Source: Seohaeicola zhoushanensis
GTDB taxonomy: Bacteria; Pseudomonadota; Alphaproteobacteria; Rhodobacterales; Rhodobacteraceae
Assembly: GCF_014656415.1 (NCBI RefSeq)
Contig: NZ_BNCJ01000014.1
Location: 1 to 64,000, forward strand
Length of the DNA: 64,000 nt
Reading direction: 5' to 3'
The notes beneath the pieces are model-generated. The model searched no databases. It had not been told where the DNA came from and worked only from the letters and a program-made list of their open reading frames with translations. A program made the position numbers and the translations under genes. Shown here piece after piece: positions 33,328 to 41,703 of the stretch. Numbering within the stretch: position 1 is the first letter of the stretch; every line of letters begins with the position of its first letter.

Positions 33328-34605
33328 ATGACGACGATTACCGAAGCGCCACGCGCGCAGTTTCGGCTTTCGATGCTGCTTTACGATACGCGGTATCGGT
33401 CGGGCACCATCCAGATCATCGCGCTGTTCGGCTTTGTGCTGATGGCGGGATGGCTCATCTCGAACACGATGAACAACCTTGCTGCGCTGGGAAAGCCGAT
33501 CGACTTCGGCTTCTTCGCCGAGCCGGCGAGTTATGACATCAACCAGCGCCTGCTGGACTACAATTCGCGCGATACCCACCTGCGCGCGGCCTTCATCGGC
33601 CTGCTGAACACGCTGGTGGTGGCGGTGCTGGGCTGCATCACCGCGACGGTGCTGGGTGTGCTGATCGGCGTGCTGCGGTTGTCGAAGAACTGGCTGGTTG
33701 CGCGGCTGATGACGATCTATGTCGAGCTGTTCCGCAACGTTCCGGTGCTGCTGTGGATCGTCTTCACCATGGCGATCCTGATCGAGTCGTTGCCGCAACC
33801 GCGTGACTTCATCGGTGACGCGCCGACCGCCTTCATGGGGCTGTTCAATTCGATCGCGGCGACGAACCAGGGCACCTGGCTGCCGGAGGTCCTGTTCTCG
33901 CGCAGCCTTGGCAACCTGCATCTGTTCGGCGAAGCCCGTCTGCGGTTCGATGTGAGCCTTGACCTGGTGGCGATCCTCGTCGCGCTTGGGATCGGCATCT
34001 TCGGCGCGCGGATCGTGTCGCGCCGGGCGGAGCGGATCCAGTCGGAGACCGGGGTGCGACCAAAGACGGGCATCATCAACTTCCTCATCATCGCGCTGCC
34101 GGTGCTGGTGGTGCTGGTGGCGCTGGGGTTCTATCTCGACGGCCCGCACCTGACCACGCGCAAGCTCAAGCCGATCGAGGGCGGGACGCTGATCCGGAAC
34201 TCGCTGATCGCGCTCTGGCTGGCGCTGTCGCTCTACACGGCGGCCTTCATCGCCGAGATCGTTCGGGCCGGCATCATGGCGATCAGCCATGGCCAGACCG
34301 AGGCAGCCGCGGCGCTGGGCATCCGTCCGGGGCGGATCATGCGGCTGGTGATCCTGCCGCAGGCGCTGCGCGTCATCATTCCGCCGCTGATCTCGAACTA
34401 TCTGAACCTGACCAAGAACTCGTCGCTGGCGATTGCGGTGGGCTACATGGACATCACCGGCACGCTGGGCGGCATCACGCTGAACCAGACCGGCCGCGAG
34501 CTGGAGTGCATCCTGCTGCTGATGCTCGTCTACCTGTCGATCTCGCTGAGCATCTCGGCGGTGATGAACTGGTACAATGAATCCGTGAAGCTGAGGGAGC
34601 GTTGA
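33328..34605 (+). CDS. bztB: Amino-acid ABC transporter permease BztB
   Basis: The 425-residue His/Glu/Gln/Arg-type permease has a membrane helix near residues 30-50, a large periplasmic or extra segment, and the permease core with the EAA loop EAAAALGIRPGRIMRLVILPQALRVIIPPL near residues 320-350, which docks the ATPase. Long BztB proteins (about 400 residues) are typical of this system. It follows bztA by 125 bases and precedes bztC by 1 base. Confidence 0.92.
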   Translation: MTTITEAPRAQFRLSMLLYDTRYRSGTIQIIALFGFVLMAGWLISNTMNNLAALGKPIDFGFFAEPASYDINQRLLDYNSRDTHLRAAFIGLLNTLVVAVLGCITATVLGVLIGVLRLSKNWLVARLMTIYVELFRNVPVLLWIVFTMAILIESLPQPRDFIGDAPTAFMGLFNSIAATNQGTWLPEVLFSRSLGNLHLFGEARLRFDVSLDLVAILVALGIGIFGARIVSRRAERIQSETGVRPKTGIINFLIIALPVLVVLVALGFYLDGPHLTTRKLKPIEGGTLIRNSLIALWLALSLYTAAFIAEIVRAGIMAISHGQTEAAAALGIRPGRIMRLVILPQALRVIIPPLISNYLNLTKNSSLAIAVGYMDITGTLGGITLNQTGRELECILLLMLVYLSISLSISAVMNWYNESVKLRER

Positions 34606-34606
34606 G

Positions 34607-35923
34607 ATGAGCAACACTCATGCAGATACGGTCGCCTTCGTGCGCGACACCATGCTGCCCCAGCAGGAACCGCCGCCCTCTTCGGTGGGCGCGGTGGGCT
34701 GGGCGCGGGCCAACCTGTTCTCGGGTTGGTTCAACACGATCCTTACGTTCGTCTCGATCCTGGTCATCGGTTTCGTTCTGTACGAAATCCTGAGCTGGGT
34801 GTTCTCGCCGACCTGGAACGCGGGCTCGCTGCGCGAATGCCGGGAAATCCTCTCGGCAGGCGGTGAGGCCACGCGGGGCGCGTGCTGGGGCGTGATCCGG
34901 GAACGCTGGATCCAGCTGCTGTTCGGGTTCTATCCGGCCGATCTCTACTGGCGGCCTATCCTCGCCTTCATCCTGCTGGGCGTGGCGCTGGCGCCGGTGC
35001 TCTTCGCGGACAAGGTGCCCTCGCAGCTGATCTGGTTCTCGGCCATCTATCCGTTTCTCTTCCCCTGGCTGCTCTGGGGCGGAACGATCTGGGGGCCGCT
35101 CTCGGCGCTGGCCGGCTTCGTGATCGGCTATTTCGTGTTCAAGGCGCTGTCGGAGGTCACCAGCACGCTGATCGGCATCATCGCGGCGGTCGTCGCGGCG
35201 CTGCTCTGGTGGCTGGTGCTGTCTGGCTATGTCGTCGATGCGCTGAACTCGATCCTGCCCATCGGCATCCAGGCGGTCGAAAGCCGCAACTTCGGCGGGT
35301 TCATGCTGTCGATCACCATCGGCGTCGTCGCCATCGCCTGTTCGCTGCCGCTGGGTATCGTGCTGGCGCTGGGGCGGCAGTCGGACCTGATGATCGTCAA
35401 GTATATCTGCGTCGGCTTCATCGAGTTCGTGCGGGGCGTGCCGCTGATCACGCTGCTGTTCGTGGCCTCGGTACTGCTGAACCTGTTCCTGCCGCCGGGC
35501 ACCACCTTCGACATCATCCTGCGGGTGCTGATCATGGTTACGCTCTTCGCCTCGGCCTATATGGCCGAAGTGATCCGCGGCGGCCTCGCGGCGCTGCCCA
35601 AGGGGCAGTACGAGGGAGCTGACAGCCTTGGCCTGAACTACTGGCAGGCGCAGCGGCTGGTGATCATGCCGCAGGCGCTGAAGATCTCGATCCCGGGCAT
35701 CGTGAGCACATTCATCGGGGTGTTCAAGGACACCACGCTGGTGTCGATCATCGGCCTGCTCGACCCGCTGGGGCTGAGCAACGCGATCCGCGCCGATTCC
35801 AACTGGAACGGCGTGGTCTGGGAGCTCTACGGCTTCATCGCGGCGATGTTCTTCATCTTCTGCTTCTCAATGTCCCGCTATTCCATGTACCTGGAGCGCA
35901 AGCTCCGGACCGGCCACAGGTAA
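34607..35923 (+). CDS. bztC: Amino-acid ABC transporter permease BztC
   Basis: The 438-residue partner permease has several N-terminal membrane helices before the conserved core, where EGADSLGLNYWQAQRLVIMPQALKISIPGIVSTFIGVFKDTTL is the EAA loop and following helix. BztB and BztC form the heterodimeric channel. It starts 1 base after bztB and is followed by bztD after 12 bases. Confidence 0.92.
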   Translation: MSNTHADTVAFVRDTMLPQQEPPPSSVGAVGWARANLFSGWFNTILTFVSILVIGFVLYEILSWVFSPTWNAGSLRECREILSAGGEATRGACWGVIRERWIQLLFGFYPADLYWRPILAFILLGVALAPVLFADKVPSQLIWFSAIYPFLFPWLLWGGTIWGPLSALAGFVIGYFVFKALSEVTSTLIGIIAAVVAALLWWLVLSGYVVDALNSILPIGIQAVESRNFGGFMLSITIGVVAIACSLPLGIVLALGRQSDLMIVKYICVGFIEFVRGVPLITLLFVASVLLNLFLPPGTTFDIILRVLIMVTLFASAYMAEVIRGGLAALPKGQYEGADSLGLNYWQAQRLVIMPQALKISIPGIVSTFIGVFKDTTLVSIIGLLDPLGLSNAIRADSNWNGVVWELYGFIAAMFFIFCFSMSRYSMYLERKLRTGHR

Positions 35924-35935
35924 GGAGCCTTATCC

Positions 35936-36727
35936 ATGTCGGAACTCGCAATCGATCGTGAAATCGACCGTTCGAAGATGAAGGTCTCGGATGAGGTCGC
36001 CATCGAGATCATCAACATGAACAAGTGGTACGGGACCTTCCACGTGCTGCGCGACATCAACCTGACAGTGAACCGGGGCGAGCGTATCGTCATCGCCGGG
36101 CCGTCGGGGTCGGGCAAGTCGACCCTGATCCGCTGCATCAACCGCCTGGAGGAACACCAGGCCGGGCGGATCATCGTCGACGGGACCGAACTGTCGAGCG
36201 ATCTCAAGAACATCGACAAGATCCGGTCCGAGGTTGGCATGTGCTTCCAGCACTTCAACCTGTTCCCGCATCTGACGATCCTGGAGAATTGCACGCTGGC
36301 GCCGATCTGGGTGCGCAAGACGCCCAAGAAGGAGGCCGTCGAGACGGCGATGCACTTCCTTGCCAAGGTGAAGATCCCCGAGCAGGCCAACAAGTATCCC
36401 GGCCAGCTCTCGGGCGGGCAGCAGCAGCGGGTGGCGATTGCCCGTTCGCTCTGCATGCGGCCGCGGATCATGCTGTTCGACGAACCGACCTCTGCGCTTG
36501 ATCCGGAGATGATCAAGGAGGTGCTCGACACCATGATCGAACTGGCCGAGGAGGGGATGACCATGCTCTGCGTGACCCACGAGATGGGCTTTGCCCGTCA
36601 GGTGGCGAACCGGGTGATCTTCATGGACCAGGGCCAGATCGTCGAACAGAACGAGCCCGAGGAGTTCTTCAACAACCCGAAGAGCGACCGGACCAAGCTG
36701 TTCCTGAGCCAGATCCTCGGGCACTGA
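35936..36727 (+). CDS. bztD: Amino-acid ABC transporter ATPase BztD
   Basis: This 263-residue ATPase has Walker [10 protein letters not shown] (55-63), a Q-loop at [11 protein letters not shown], the ABC signature [15 protein letters not shown] (158-172), Walker [16 protein letters not shown] and switch His in CVTHEMGFA. It is closest to GltL/GlnQ-type polar amino-acid ATPases and powers BztB/BztC. The operon ends here at a bidirectional terminator-like hairpin. Confidence 0.94.
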   Translation: MSELAIDREIDRSKMKVSDEVAIEIINMNKWYGTFHVLRDINLTVNRGERIVIAGPSGSGKSTLIRCINRLEEHQAGRIIVDGTELSSDLKNIDKIRSEVGMCFQHFNLFPHLTILENCTLAPIWVRKTPKKEAVETAMHFLAKVKIPEQANKYPGQLSGGQQQRVAIARSLCMRPRIMLFDEPTSALDPEMIKEVLDTMIELAEEGMTMLCVTHEMGFARQVANRVIFMDQGQIVEQNEPEEFFNNPKSDRTKLFLSQILGH

Positions 36728-36745
36728 GCTATCGGCATACCACGG

Positions 36746-36779
36746 ACGGCGCCTGCACCTGCGGGCGCCGTTTGCGTTT
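36746..36779. terminator. Hairpin between convergent bztD and SixA-like gene
   Basis: ACGGCGCC pairs with GGCGCCGT (8 bp, 10-base loop), followed by TTGCGTTT on the plus strand. It lies between the two convergent stop codons and may serve both. Confidence 0.65.
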
Positions 36780-37271
36780 CTAGTCGGTCAGGTCCCTCGG
36801 CACTATGAAATCGGCCACCTCTCCGCTGCCCCAGGTCACCGCGCTCCAGTTGTCGACGGGGAAGCGCGCGACCAGCGTTGCGCCGGTGGGGTAGCTGTGG
36901 AAACGGTCGTCCGCCGGTGGCGCCCTGACCAGCAGGCCGGCGCATTCGGCGATGCCGGGATTGTGGCCCAGCATCAGCACGGTATCGCCCGTGGCGTCGT
37001 GCAGGGCGGCGAGCATTGTGTCAGGGTCGGCGTGGTAGAGTTCGTCGAGGTAGCGCACCGAGGCGTCGAGACGCAGCCCTGCGAGCGTTTCGCGGGTGCG
37101 GGTCGCGGTGGAGCAAAGCACCTCGTCGGGCAGCCAGCCCCTGGCGCGCAGCCAGTCGCCGAGCGCCGCCGCCGAGGCGGTGCCGCGCTTGTTCAGCGGG
37201 CGCGCATGGTCGCTGGTGGCGCCGGTCGACCAGTCGGACTTGGTGTGGCGCATCAGGATCAGGGTCTTCAT
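36780..37271 (-). CDS. SixA-like histidine phosphatase
   Basis: The 163-residue histidine-phosphatase protein has the RHG-box variant ILMRHTKSDW (Arg8, His9), CSTATRTRETLAGL and the second catalytic His in LMLGHNPGIAE. This is the small SixA-type branch; SixA dephosphorylates His in phosphorelay or PTSNtr proteins in E. coli, but the target here is unknown. It overlaps the upstream ferredoxin-like gene by ATGA. Confidence 0.87.
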   Translation of the reverse strand: MKTLILMRHTKSDWSTGATSDHARPLNKRGTASAAALGDWLRARGWLPDEVLCSTATRTRETLAGLRLDASVRYLDELYHADPDTMLAALHDATGDTVLMLGHNPGIAECAGLLVRAPPADDRFHSYPTGATLVARFPVDNWSAVTWGSGEVADFIVPRDLTD

Positions 37272-37912
37272 CGCTTGTGAAACACCTTCATGTGATGGGC
37301 GGACTGTGCCGGTTCGCGACCCGCGCCCGCGCTGAGCGGGCAGGCGCGGCGTGCGGCGCAGCCTTGGGCCATGCAGTCCTGTCCGGGCCGAGTATCGAGG
37401 AAGCCGTGGCAGGCGTCCAGATCGTAGGGGCGATCCGCCGAAAGCGCGCCGACCGGGCAGGCGGTGGTGCAGGGTTTTGCGGCACAGCTGTCGCAGGGCG
37501 AGACACCGGCGGGCACGGGGCAGGCAATTTCGCCGGGCAGATGAAGCGCGCCGCGGTAGGAGATCATCATGCCGACACTGTCATGGACCAGCATTCCTAC
37601 CGGGCTTTGAAACGCCCGGCCCGAGGCGCGGGCCCAGGCGATGAAGGGCTGGTAGGGCGGGCCGCCGAAGGGGAAGAGCGCCGTCGCGTCGAAGCGTTCG
37701 GCCAACGCTCCAACCACCCGGAGCGACCAGCGGTCGACCGGGTCGGGCTGGGTGTCGGTGGCTTCGGGGGCGGCGCGGAAGACTGGCCAGAAGGCCGCGC
37801 CCGCGCCGAGGAGGATGAGCGTCCGGCCCTCGTGGAGCAGGGCGCCCATGACGATCAGGCCGGCCGCCTGGGCGGCGGCCTCGATCTCGGCGTAACCGGC
37901 CGGGGCCGGCAC
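37268..37912 (-). CDS. Ferredoxin-like iron-sulfur protein
   Basis: The 214-residue protein has a C-terminal cysteine-rich region, CDSCAAKPCTTACPVGALS followed by CHGFLDTRPGQDCMAQGCAARRACP, suggesting a [4Fe-4S] cluster plus further Cys ligands. The N-terminal 130 residues (GYAEIEAAAQAAGLIVMGAL, FPFGGPPYQPF) resemble a QueG-like region without its full catalytic set. It is a conserved alphaproteobacterial protein of unknown function. It lies 4 bases downstream of argB and overlaps the phosphatase gene, so argB-ferredoxin-phosphatase may share a transcript. Confidence 0.77.
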   Translation of the reverse strand: MPAPAGYAEIEAAAQAAGLIVMGALLHEGRTLILLGAGAAFWPVFRAAPEATDTQPDPVDRWSLRVVGALAERFDATALFPFGGPPYQPFIAWARASGRAFQSPVGMLVHDSVGMMISYRGALHLPGEIACPVPAGVSPCDSCAAKPCTTACPVGALSADRPYDLDACHGFLDTRPGQDCMAQGCAARRACPLSAGAGREPAQSAHHMKVFHKR

Positions 37913-37916
37913 CCGG

Positions 37917-38780
37917 TCAGTCCGCCCGGATCATCGACCCGGCGCCGTGCTCGGTGAAGAGCTCGAGCAGGCAGGCGTTGGGCACGCGGCCGTCGACGAT
38001 GACGGCGGCGCGTACGCCCCCCTCGACGGCGTCGAGCGCGGTTTCGGTCTTGGGGATCATGCCGCCGGCGATCACGCCCGAGGCGGTCATCTCGCGGATG
38101 TCATGCGCCTTGAGCTCGGTCAGCACCTCGCCCTCGGCGTTCTTGACGCCGGCCACGTCGGTCAGCAGCAGCAGGCGATCGGCCTTCAGCGCCTTGGCAT
38201 AGGCGCCGGCGGCGGTGTCGCCGTTGACGTTGAAGGTCTCGCCGTTGCGGCCCGCGCCGATGGGGGCGATGACCGGGATGATCTCTTTCTCGAACAGCAG
38301 CTTGAGCAGCGAAACATCCATCTGCGAAGGGGTGCCGACAAGGCCGAGTTCCGGCACTTCGGGTTCGCAGATCATCAGGTTGGCGTCCTTGCCCGAGAGG
38401 CCTACGGCCTTGCCGCCCTGCTGCTGGATCGCCTGCACGATCTGCTTGTTCACCGTGCCCGAGAGCACCATCTCGACCACCTCGACGGTGGCCTCGTCGG
38501 TGACGCGCTTGCCCTTGACGAATTCCGATTTGATCTCAAGCTTGTCCAGCAGCTTGTTGATCTGCGGCCCGCCGCCGTGGACGACCACCGGGTTCACGCC
38601 GCAGAGCCGCAGCAGGACCACGTCGCGGGCGAATTCGAGCATCCCTTCGGGGCTGGCCATGGCATGGCCGCCCAGCTTGATGACGACGATGGCGTCATCG
38701 AAACGCTGAAGATACGGGACCGCGCGAGACAGGGTTTCGGCGGTGGCTTTCCAGTCGCGATTCATGTCCTGGGTTTTCAT
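37917..38780 (-). CDS. argB: Acetylglutamate kinase
   Basis: ArgB (287 residues) phosphorylates N-acetylglutamate, the second step of arginine synthesis. It has [14 protein letters not shown] (Lys and Gly loop), [19 protein letters not shown] and a C-terminal [41 protein letters not shown]. The N-terminal helix [18 protein letters not shown] is that of arginine-sensitive hexameric enzymes, so feedback inhibition is likely. It lies downstream of yihA on the minus strand, the usual Rhodobacterales order. Confidence 0.95.
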   Translation of the reverse strand: MKTQDMNRDWKATAETLSRAVPYLQRFDDAIVVIKLGGHAMASPEGMLEFARDVVLLRLCGVNPVVVHGGGPQINKLLDKLEIKSEFVKGKRVTDEATVEVVEMVLSGTVNKQIVQAIQQQGGKAVGLSGKDANLMICEPEVPELGLVGTPSQMDVSLLKLLFEKEIIPVIAPIGAGRNGETFNVNGDTAAGAYAKALKADRLLLLTDVAGVKNAEGEVLTELKAHDIREMTASGVIAGGMIPKTETALDAVEGGVRAAVIVDGRVPNACLLELFTEHGAGSMIRAD

Positions 38781-38849
38781 CCTTGGCTCCGGTTTTGCGC
38801 GTTTATCGGGAATGGAGATAGGTCACGCAAGCGGTTTTGCCCGTGCGAC

Positions 38850-39500
38850 CTATTCCAGCCCCGCGATGATGGCGCGAAGTGTGGCGATACCCTCGCCTTT
38901 TTCCGAGGAGGTCAGCACGATCTGCGGATAGGCGGCAGGGTGCTTGGAGAGCGCGCCACGGACCTGGTCGAGCACCTTCTCGCGCTCGGCTGCCGAGATC
39001 TTGTCGGCCTTGGTCAGCACGCATTGGAAGGTCACCGCCGAGGTGTCGAGCAGCTTGAGGATCTCTTCGTCGACCGCCTTGATTCCGTGGCGCGCGTCGA
39101 TCAGCACGAAGGCGCGGCGCAGGGTGGGGCGGCCGGAGAGATACTGTTTCAGCAGCTTCTGCCACTGCTTCACCTTGTCGAGCGGCGCATTGGCATAGCC
39201 ATAGCCGGGAAGGTCGACCAGGTAGAGATCGGGGCCCTGGGTGAAGTAGTTGATCTCCTGCGTCCGGCCCGGCGTGTTCGAGGCGCGGGCCAGCGCCTTG
39301 GTGCCGGTCAGCGCGTTGATCAGGCTCGACTTGCCGACGTTGGAGCGGCCGGCGAAGCAGACCTCGATCCGGTCGGCCGGGGGCAGGCCAGACATTGCGA
39401 CGACGCCCTTGAGGAAGATCGATTCGCCGGCAAAGAGCTTGCGGCCGTTCTCGGCGGCCAGCTCGTCGGGCGTGTCGGCCAGGGGGAAGGGAAGGGACAT
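38850..39500 (-). CDS. yihA: Ribosome biogenesis GTP-binding protein YihA/YsxC (EngB)
   Basis: The 216-residue GTPase has G1 GRSNVGKSSLI, G2 NTPGRTQEINYF, G3 DLPGYGYA, G4 TKADK and G5 SSEKGEG motifs in family order and length. YihA acts in late 50S assembly. The start at 39500 (MSLPFPLADTPDEL) overlaps the stop of the 73-residue gene by one base (TGATG), so the longer open frame upstream is not used. Confidence 0.94.
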   Translation of the reverse strand: MSLPFPLADTPDELAAENGRKLFAGESIFLKGVVAMSGLPPADRIEVCFAGRSNVGKSSLINALTGTKALARASNTPGRTQEINYFTQGPDLYLVDLPGYGYANAPLDKVKQWQKLLKQYLSGRPTLRRAFVLIDARHGIKAVDEEILKLLDTSAVTFQCVLTKADKISAAEREKVLDQVRGALSKHPAAYPQIVLTSSEKGEGIATLRAIIAGLE

Positions 39501-39721
39501 CAGATCAGCCTCGCGGTATCGCCCGGCCGGACCATGCCGCACAGGCCGGTGTCGGAGGGCAGCGTCAGGTTGGGCAGGGCAGGGATGGGGGGCAGAGCGG
39601 CCTCTGCCGAGACGGCGACGCCGGGCATTGTGTGCCCGGCGTTCCGTTTGACGTGGGTCCGTGTTTCGCGACCCCGGCGCTTGCTGGTGCGTCGCCATGG
39701 GCCGGTGACGCGGGTGGTCAT
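39500..39721 (-). pseudogene. Probable internally deleted MOSC-domain gene (73 residues)
   Basis: A 73-residue frame is wedged between yidC (ATGA overlap) and yihA (TGATG overlap). Its start, MTTRVTGPWRRTSKRRGRET followed by AGHTMPG, resembles the N-terminus of the roughly 240-residue MOSC-domain proteins that I recall at this position in other Rhodobacterales. Its end, GMVRPGDTARLI, could be a C-terminal remnant. The whole MOSC core, including its conserved Cys region, is missing. Either it is a decayed gene kept because it couples translation, or a small protein of its own. The coupling is seen; the MOSC origin is inference from memory. Confidence 0.55.
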
Positions 39722-41550
39722 TTCTTGGCGTCCGCCGCCTTGGCCTTGCGGCTGAAGCTCTTGCGGATGTTGCCGAAGACGTCCGGCTTGTGACCGTGGC
39801 TGCGCATGATGATGTACTGCTGGGTGAAGGTGATCGTGTTGTTGGTGATCCAGTAGACCACCAGCCCGCTGGCAAATCCGCCGAGCATGAACATGAAGAT
39901 CCAGGGCATCCAGGCAAAGACCATCTGCTGGGTCGGGTCGGTCGGAGCCGGGTTCAGTTTCTGTTGCAGCCACATCGAGATGCCGAGCAGCAGCGGCAGG
40001 ATGCCGATGAAGATCAGCGCCATGATGCTTCCCGGTTCCGGCGCGGCGATCGGCAGCAGGCCGAAGAGGTTCAGCAGCGTGGTCGGATCCGGTGCGGAGA
40101 GGTCCTGGAAGGGCCCGAACCAGGCGGCGTGGCGCAGTTCGATGGTGACGAAGATCACCTTGTAGAGCGAGAAGAAGATCGGGATCTGCAGCAGGATCGG
40201 CAGACAGCCCGAGGCGGGGTTCACCTTCTCGCGCTTGTAGAGCTCCATCATGCCCTGCTGCATCTTCTGACGATCGCCTCCGGCGGCCTCCTTCAGCTTC
40301 TCCATCTGCGGCTGCAGTTCCTTCATCTTCGCCATGGAGACATAGGACTTGTAGGCCAGCGGGAAGAGCAGCGCCTTGAGGATGAAGGTCAGCGCGATGA
40401 TCGCCCAGCCCATGTTGCCGATCAGGTTGTGCAGGTGGTGCAGCATCCAGAAGATCGGCTTGGTGAGGAAGAAGAACCAGCCCCAGTCGATCGAGTCGAT
40501 GAAGCCGGCAATGCCCTTGGCCTCATAGGCGCGGATCGTCTCCCACTCCTTCGCGCCGGCGAAGAGCTGGGTGGTGGCGGTGACGGTGGCGCCATCGGCG
40601 ATCTGCTGCGTGGGCAGGACGGCCTCGGCCTGGTAGATGTCGCGGCGGTCGTCGTATTTCACCACCGACTTGAAGGCGTTGCCCGGCGAGGGGACGAGCG
40701 TCGCCATCCAGAAGTGGTCGGTGAAGCCGATCCAGCCGTTCTCGGCAACCTGGATCACCTCGGCCTTGGCGCCCTCGGCGGGCAGCACCGGCAGGTCGGT
40801 CAGGTCGCTGTATGTGGTTTCCTCGAGCGTGCCGTCGGACATGCGCACGATGCCCTCGTGCAGGATGAAGAACTTCTTGCGGTTCTTGGGCTCGCCGTGG
40901 CGGGCGATGATGCCGTAGGGCGCGGCGCTAACGGCGCCGCCCGAAGCGTTGGTCACCGATTGGGTCACGGTGAACATGTAGTCGGCGTCGATCGCGATGG
41001 TGCGGCGGAAGGTCAGGCCCTTGCCGTTGTCCCAGGCGAGGGTGACGGGGTTCTCAACGCTCAGCGTCTCGCCTTTTTCCAGGCTCCATTCGGTCTGCGG
41101 ACCGGGAACGTCCTCGGGCGCGAGGCCGGCGCCGGGGGCCCAGCCGTAGAGCGCGTAATAGGCGTCTTCCGTGCCGGCGGGCTGCAGAACCTTCACGATG
41201 GGCGAGTTGTCGTCGGTGGTCTCGCGATAATCCTTGAGCGACAGGTCGTCGATGCGCCCGCCCAGGGTCGAGATGCTGCCGATCACGCGCGGCGTGTCGA
41301 TCTTGATCCGCGCGGCCTTGGCCAGCGCCTCTTCGGCGGGCTGGGTCGCTGGTGTCGTACTGGCCGTGCCCGTCGTGCCCGTCGCGGGCGCGGCGGTGGG
41401 CGCCGAGGCCGTTGCCGGGTCGGCGGCGGCCAGCTCGGTCTGGGTGGAGTCGGGCTTCGGTTCCGGCGCCGGCATGAGGAAACTCCATGCCAGGATCACC
41501 AGGAAGCTGAGCGCCGTTGCAAGGATGAGATTCTTGTTCTGATCGTCCAT
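39718..41550 (-). CDS. yidC: Membrane protein insertase YidC
   Basis: The 610-residue insertase begins MDDQNKNLILATALSFLVILAWSFL (first helix), followed by an Ala/Thr/Pro-rich linker, a large periplasmic domain (about 80-350), and the conserved five-helix core with WGWFFFLTKPIFWMLHHLH, KSYVSMAKMKELQPQMEKLKE and MPWIFMFMLGGFASGLVVYWITNN. It is full length for an alphaproteobacterium. The start at 41550 is preferred over 41592. It overlaps the downstream 73-residue gene by ATGA. The usual upstream neighbours yidD and rnpA lie 5 kb away. Confidence 0.95.
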   Translation of the reverse strand: MDDQNKNLILATALSFLVILAWSFLMPAPEPKPDSTQTELAAADPATASAPTAAPATGTTGTASTTPATQPAEEALAKAARIKIDTPRVIGSISTLGGRIDDLSLKDYRETTDDNSPIVKVLQPAGTEDAYYALYGWAPGAGLAPEDVPGPQTEWSLEKGETLSVENPVTLAWDNGKGLTFRRTIAIDADYMFTVTQSVTNASGGAVSAAPYGIIARHGEPKNRKKFFILHEGIVRMSDGTLEETTYSDLTDLPVLPAEGAKAEVIQVAENGWIGFTDHFWMATLVPSPGNAFKSVVKYDDRRDIYQAEAVLPTQQIADGATVTATTQLFAGAKEWETIRAYEAKGIAGFIDSIDWGWFFFLTKPIFWMLHHLHNLIGNMGWAIIALTFILKALLFPLAYKSYVSMAKMKELQPQMEKLKEAAGGDRQKMQQGMMELYKREKVNPASGCLPILLQIPIFFSLYKVIFVTIELRHAAWFGPFQDLSAPDPTTLLNLFGLLPIAAPEPGSIMALIFIGILPLLLGISMWLQQKLNPAPTDPTQQMVFAWMPWIFMFMLGGFASGLVVYWITNNTITFTQQYIIMRSHGHKPDVFGNIRKSFSRKAKAADAKK

Positions 41551-41703
41551 CTGGAGACCGCTGCCTTCTTCCGCTTCGACAGGGTGCTTCAACAGAGTGC
41601 GGCCCGAAAGGTCAAGCTGAATCCGGGTCGCAGGGGGGCTACAACCCCGTGAAGGCGCAATTCGGGCCGGCGTGGCGCGGGAGGTTGCCGGATGAGCCGG
41701 GCT

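Noticed and set aside
39790-41652. 620-residue plus-strand frame opposite yidC
   Set aside because: Entirely antisense to yidC, with His/Asp/Arg-rich composition typical of such shadows in GC-rich DNA.
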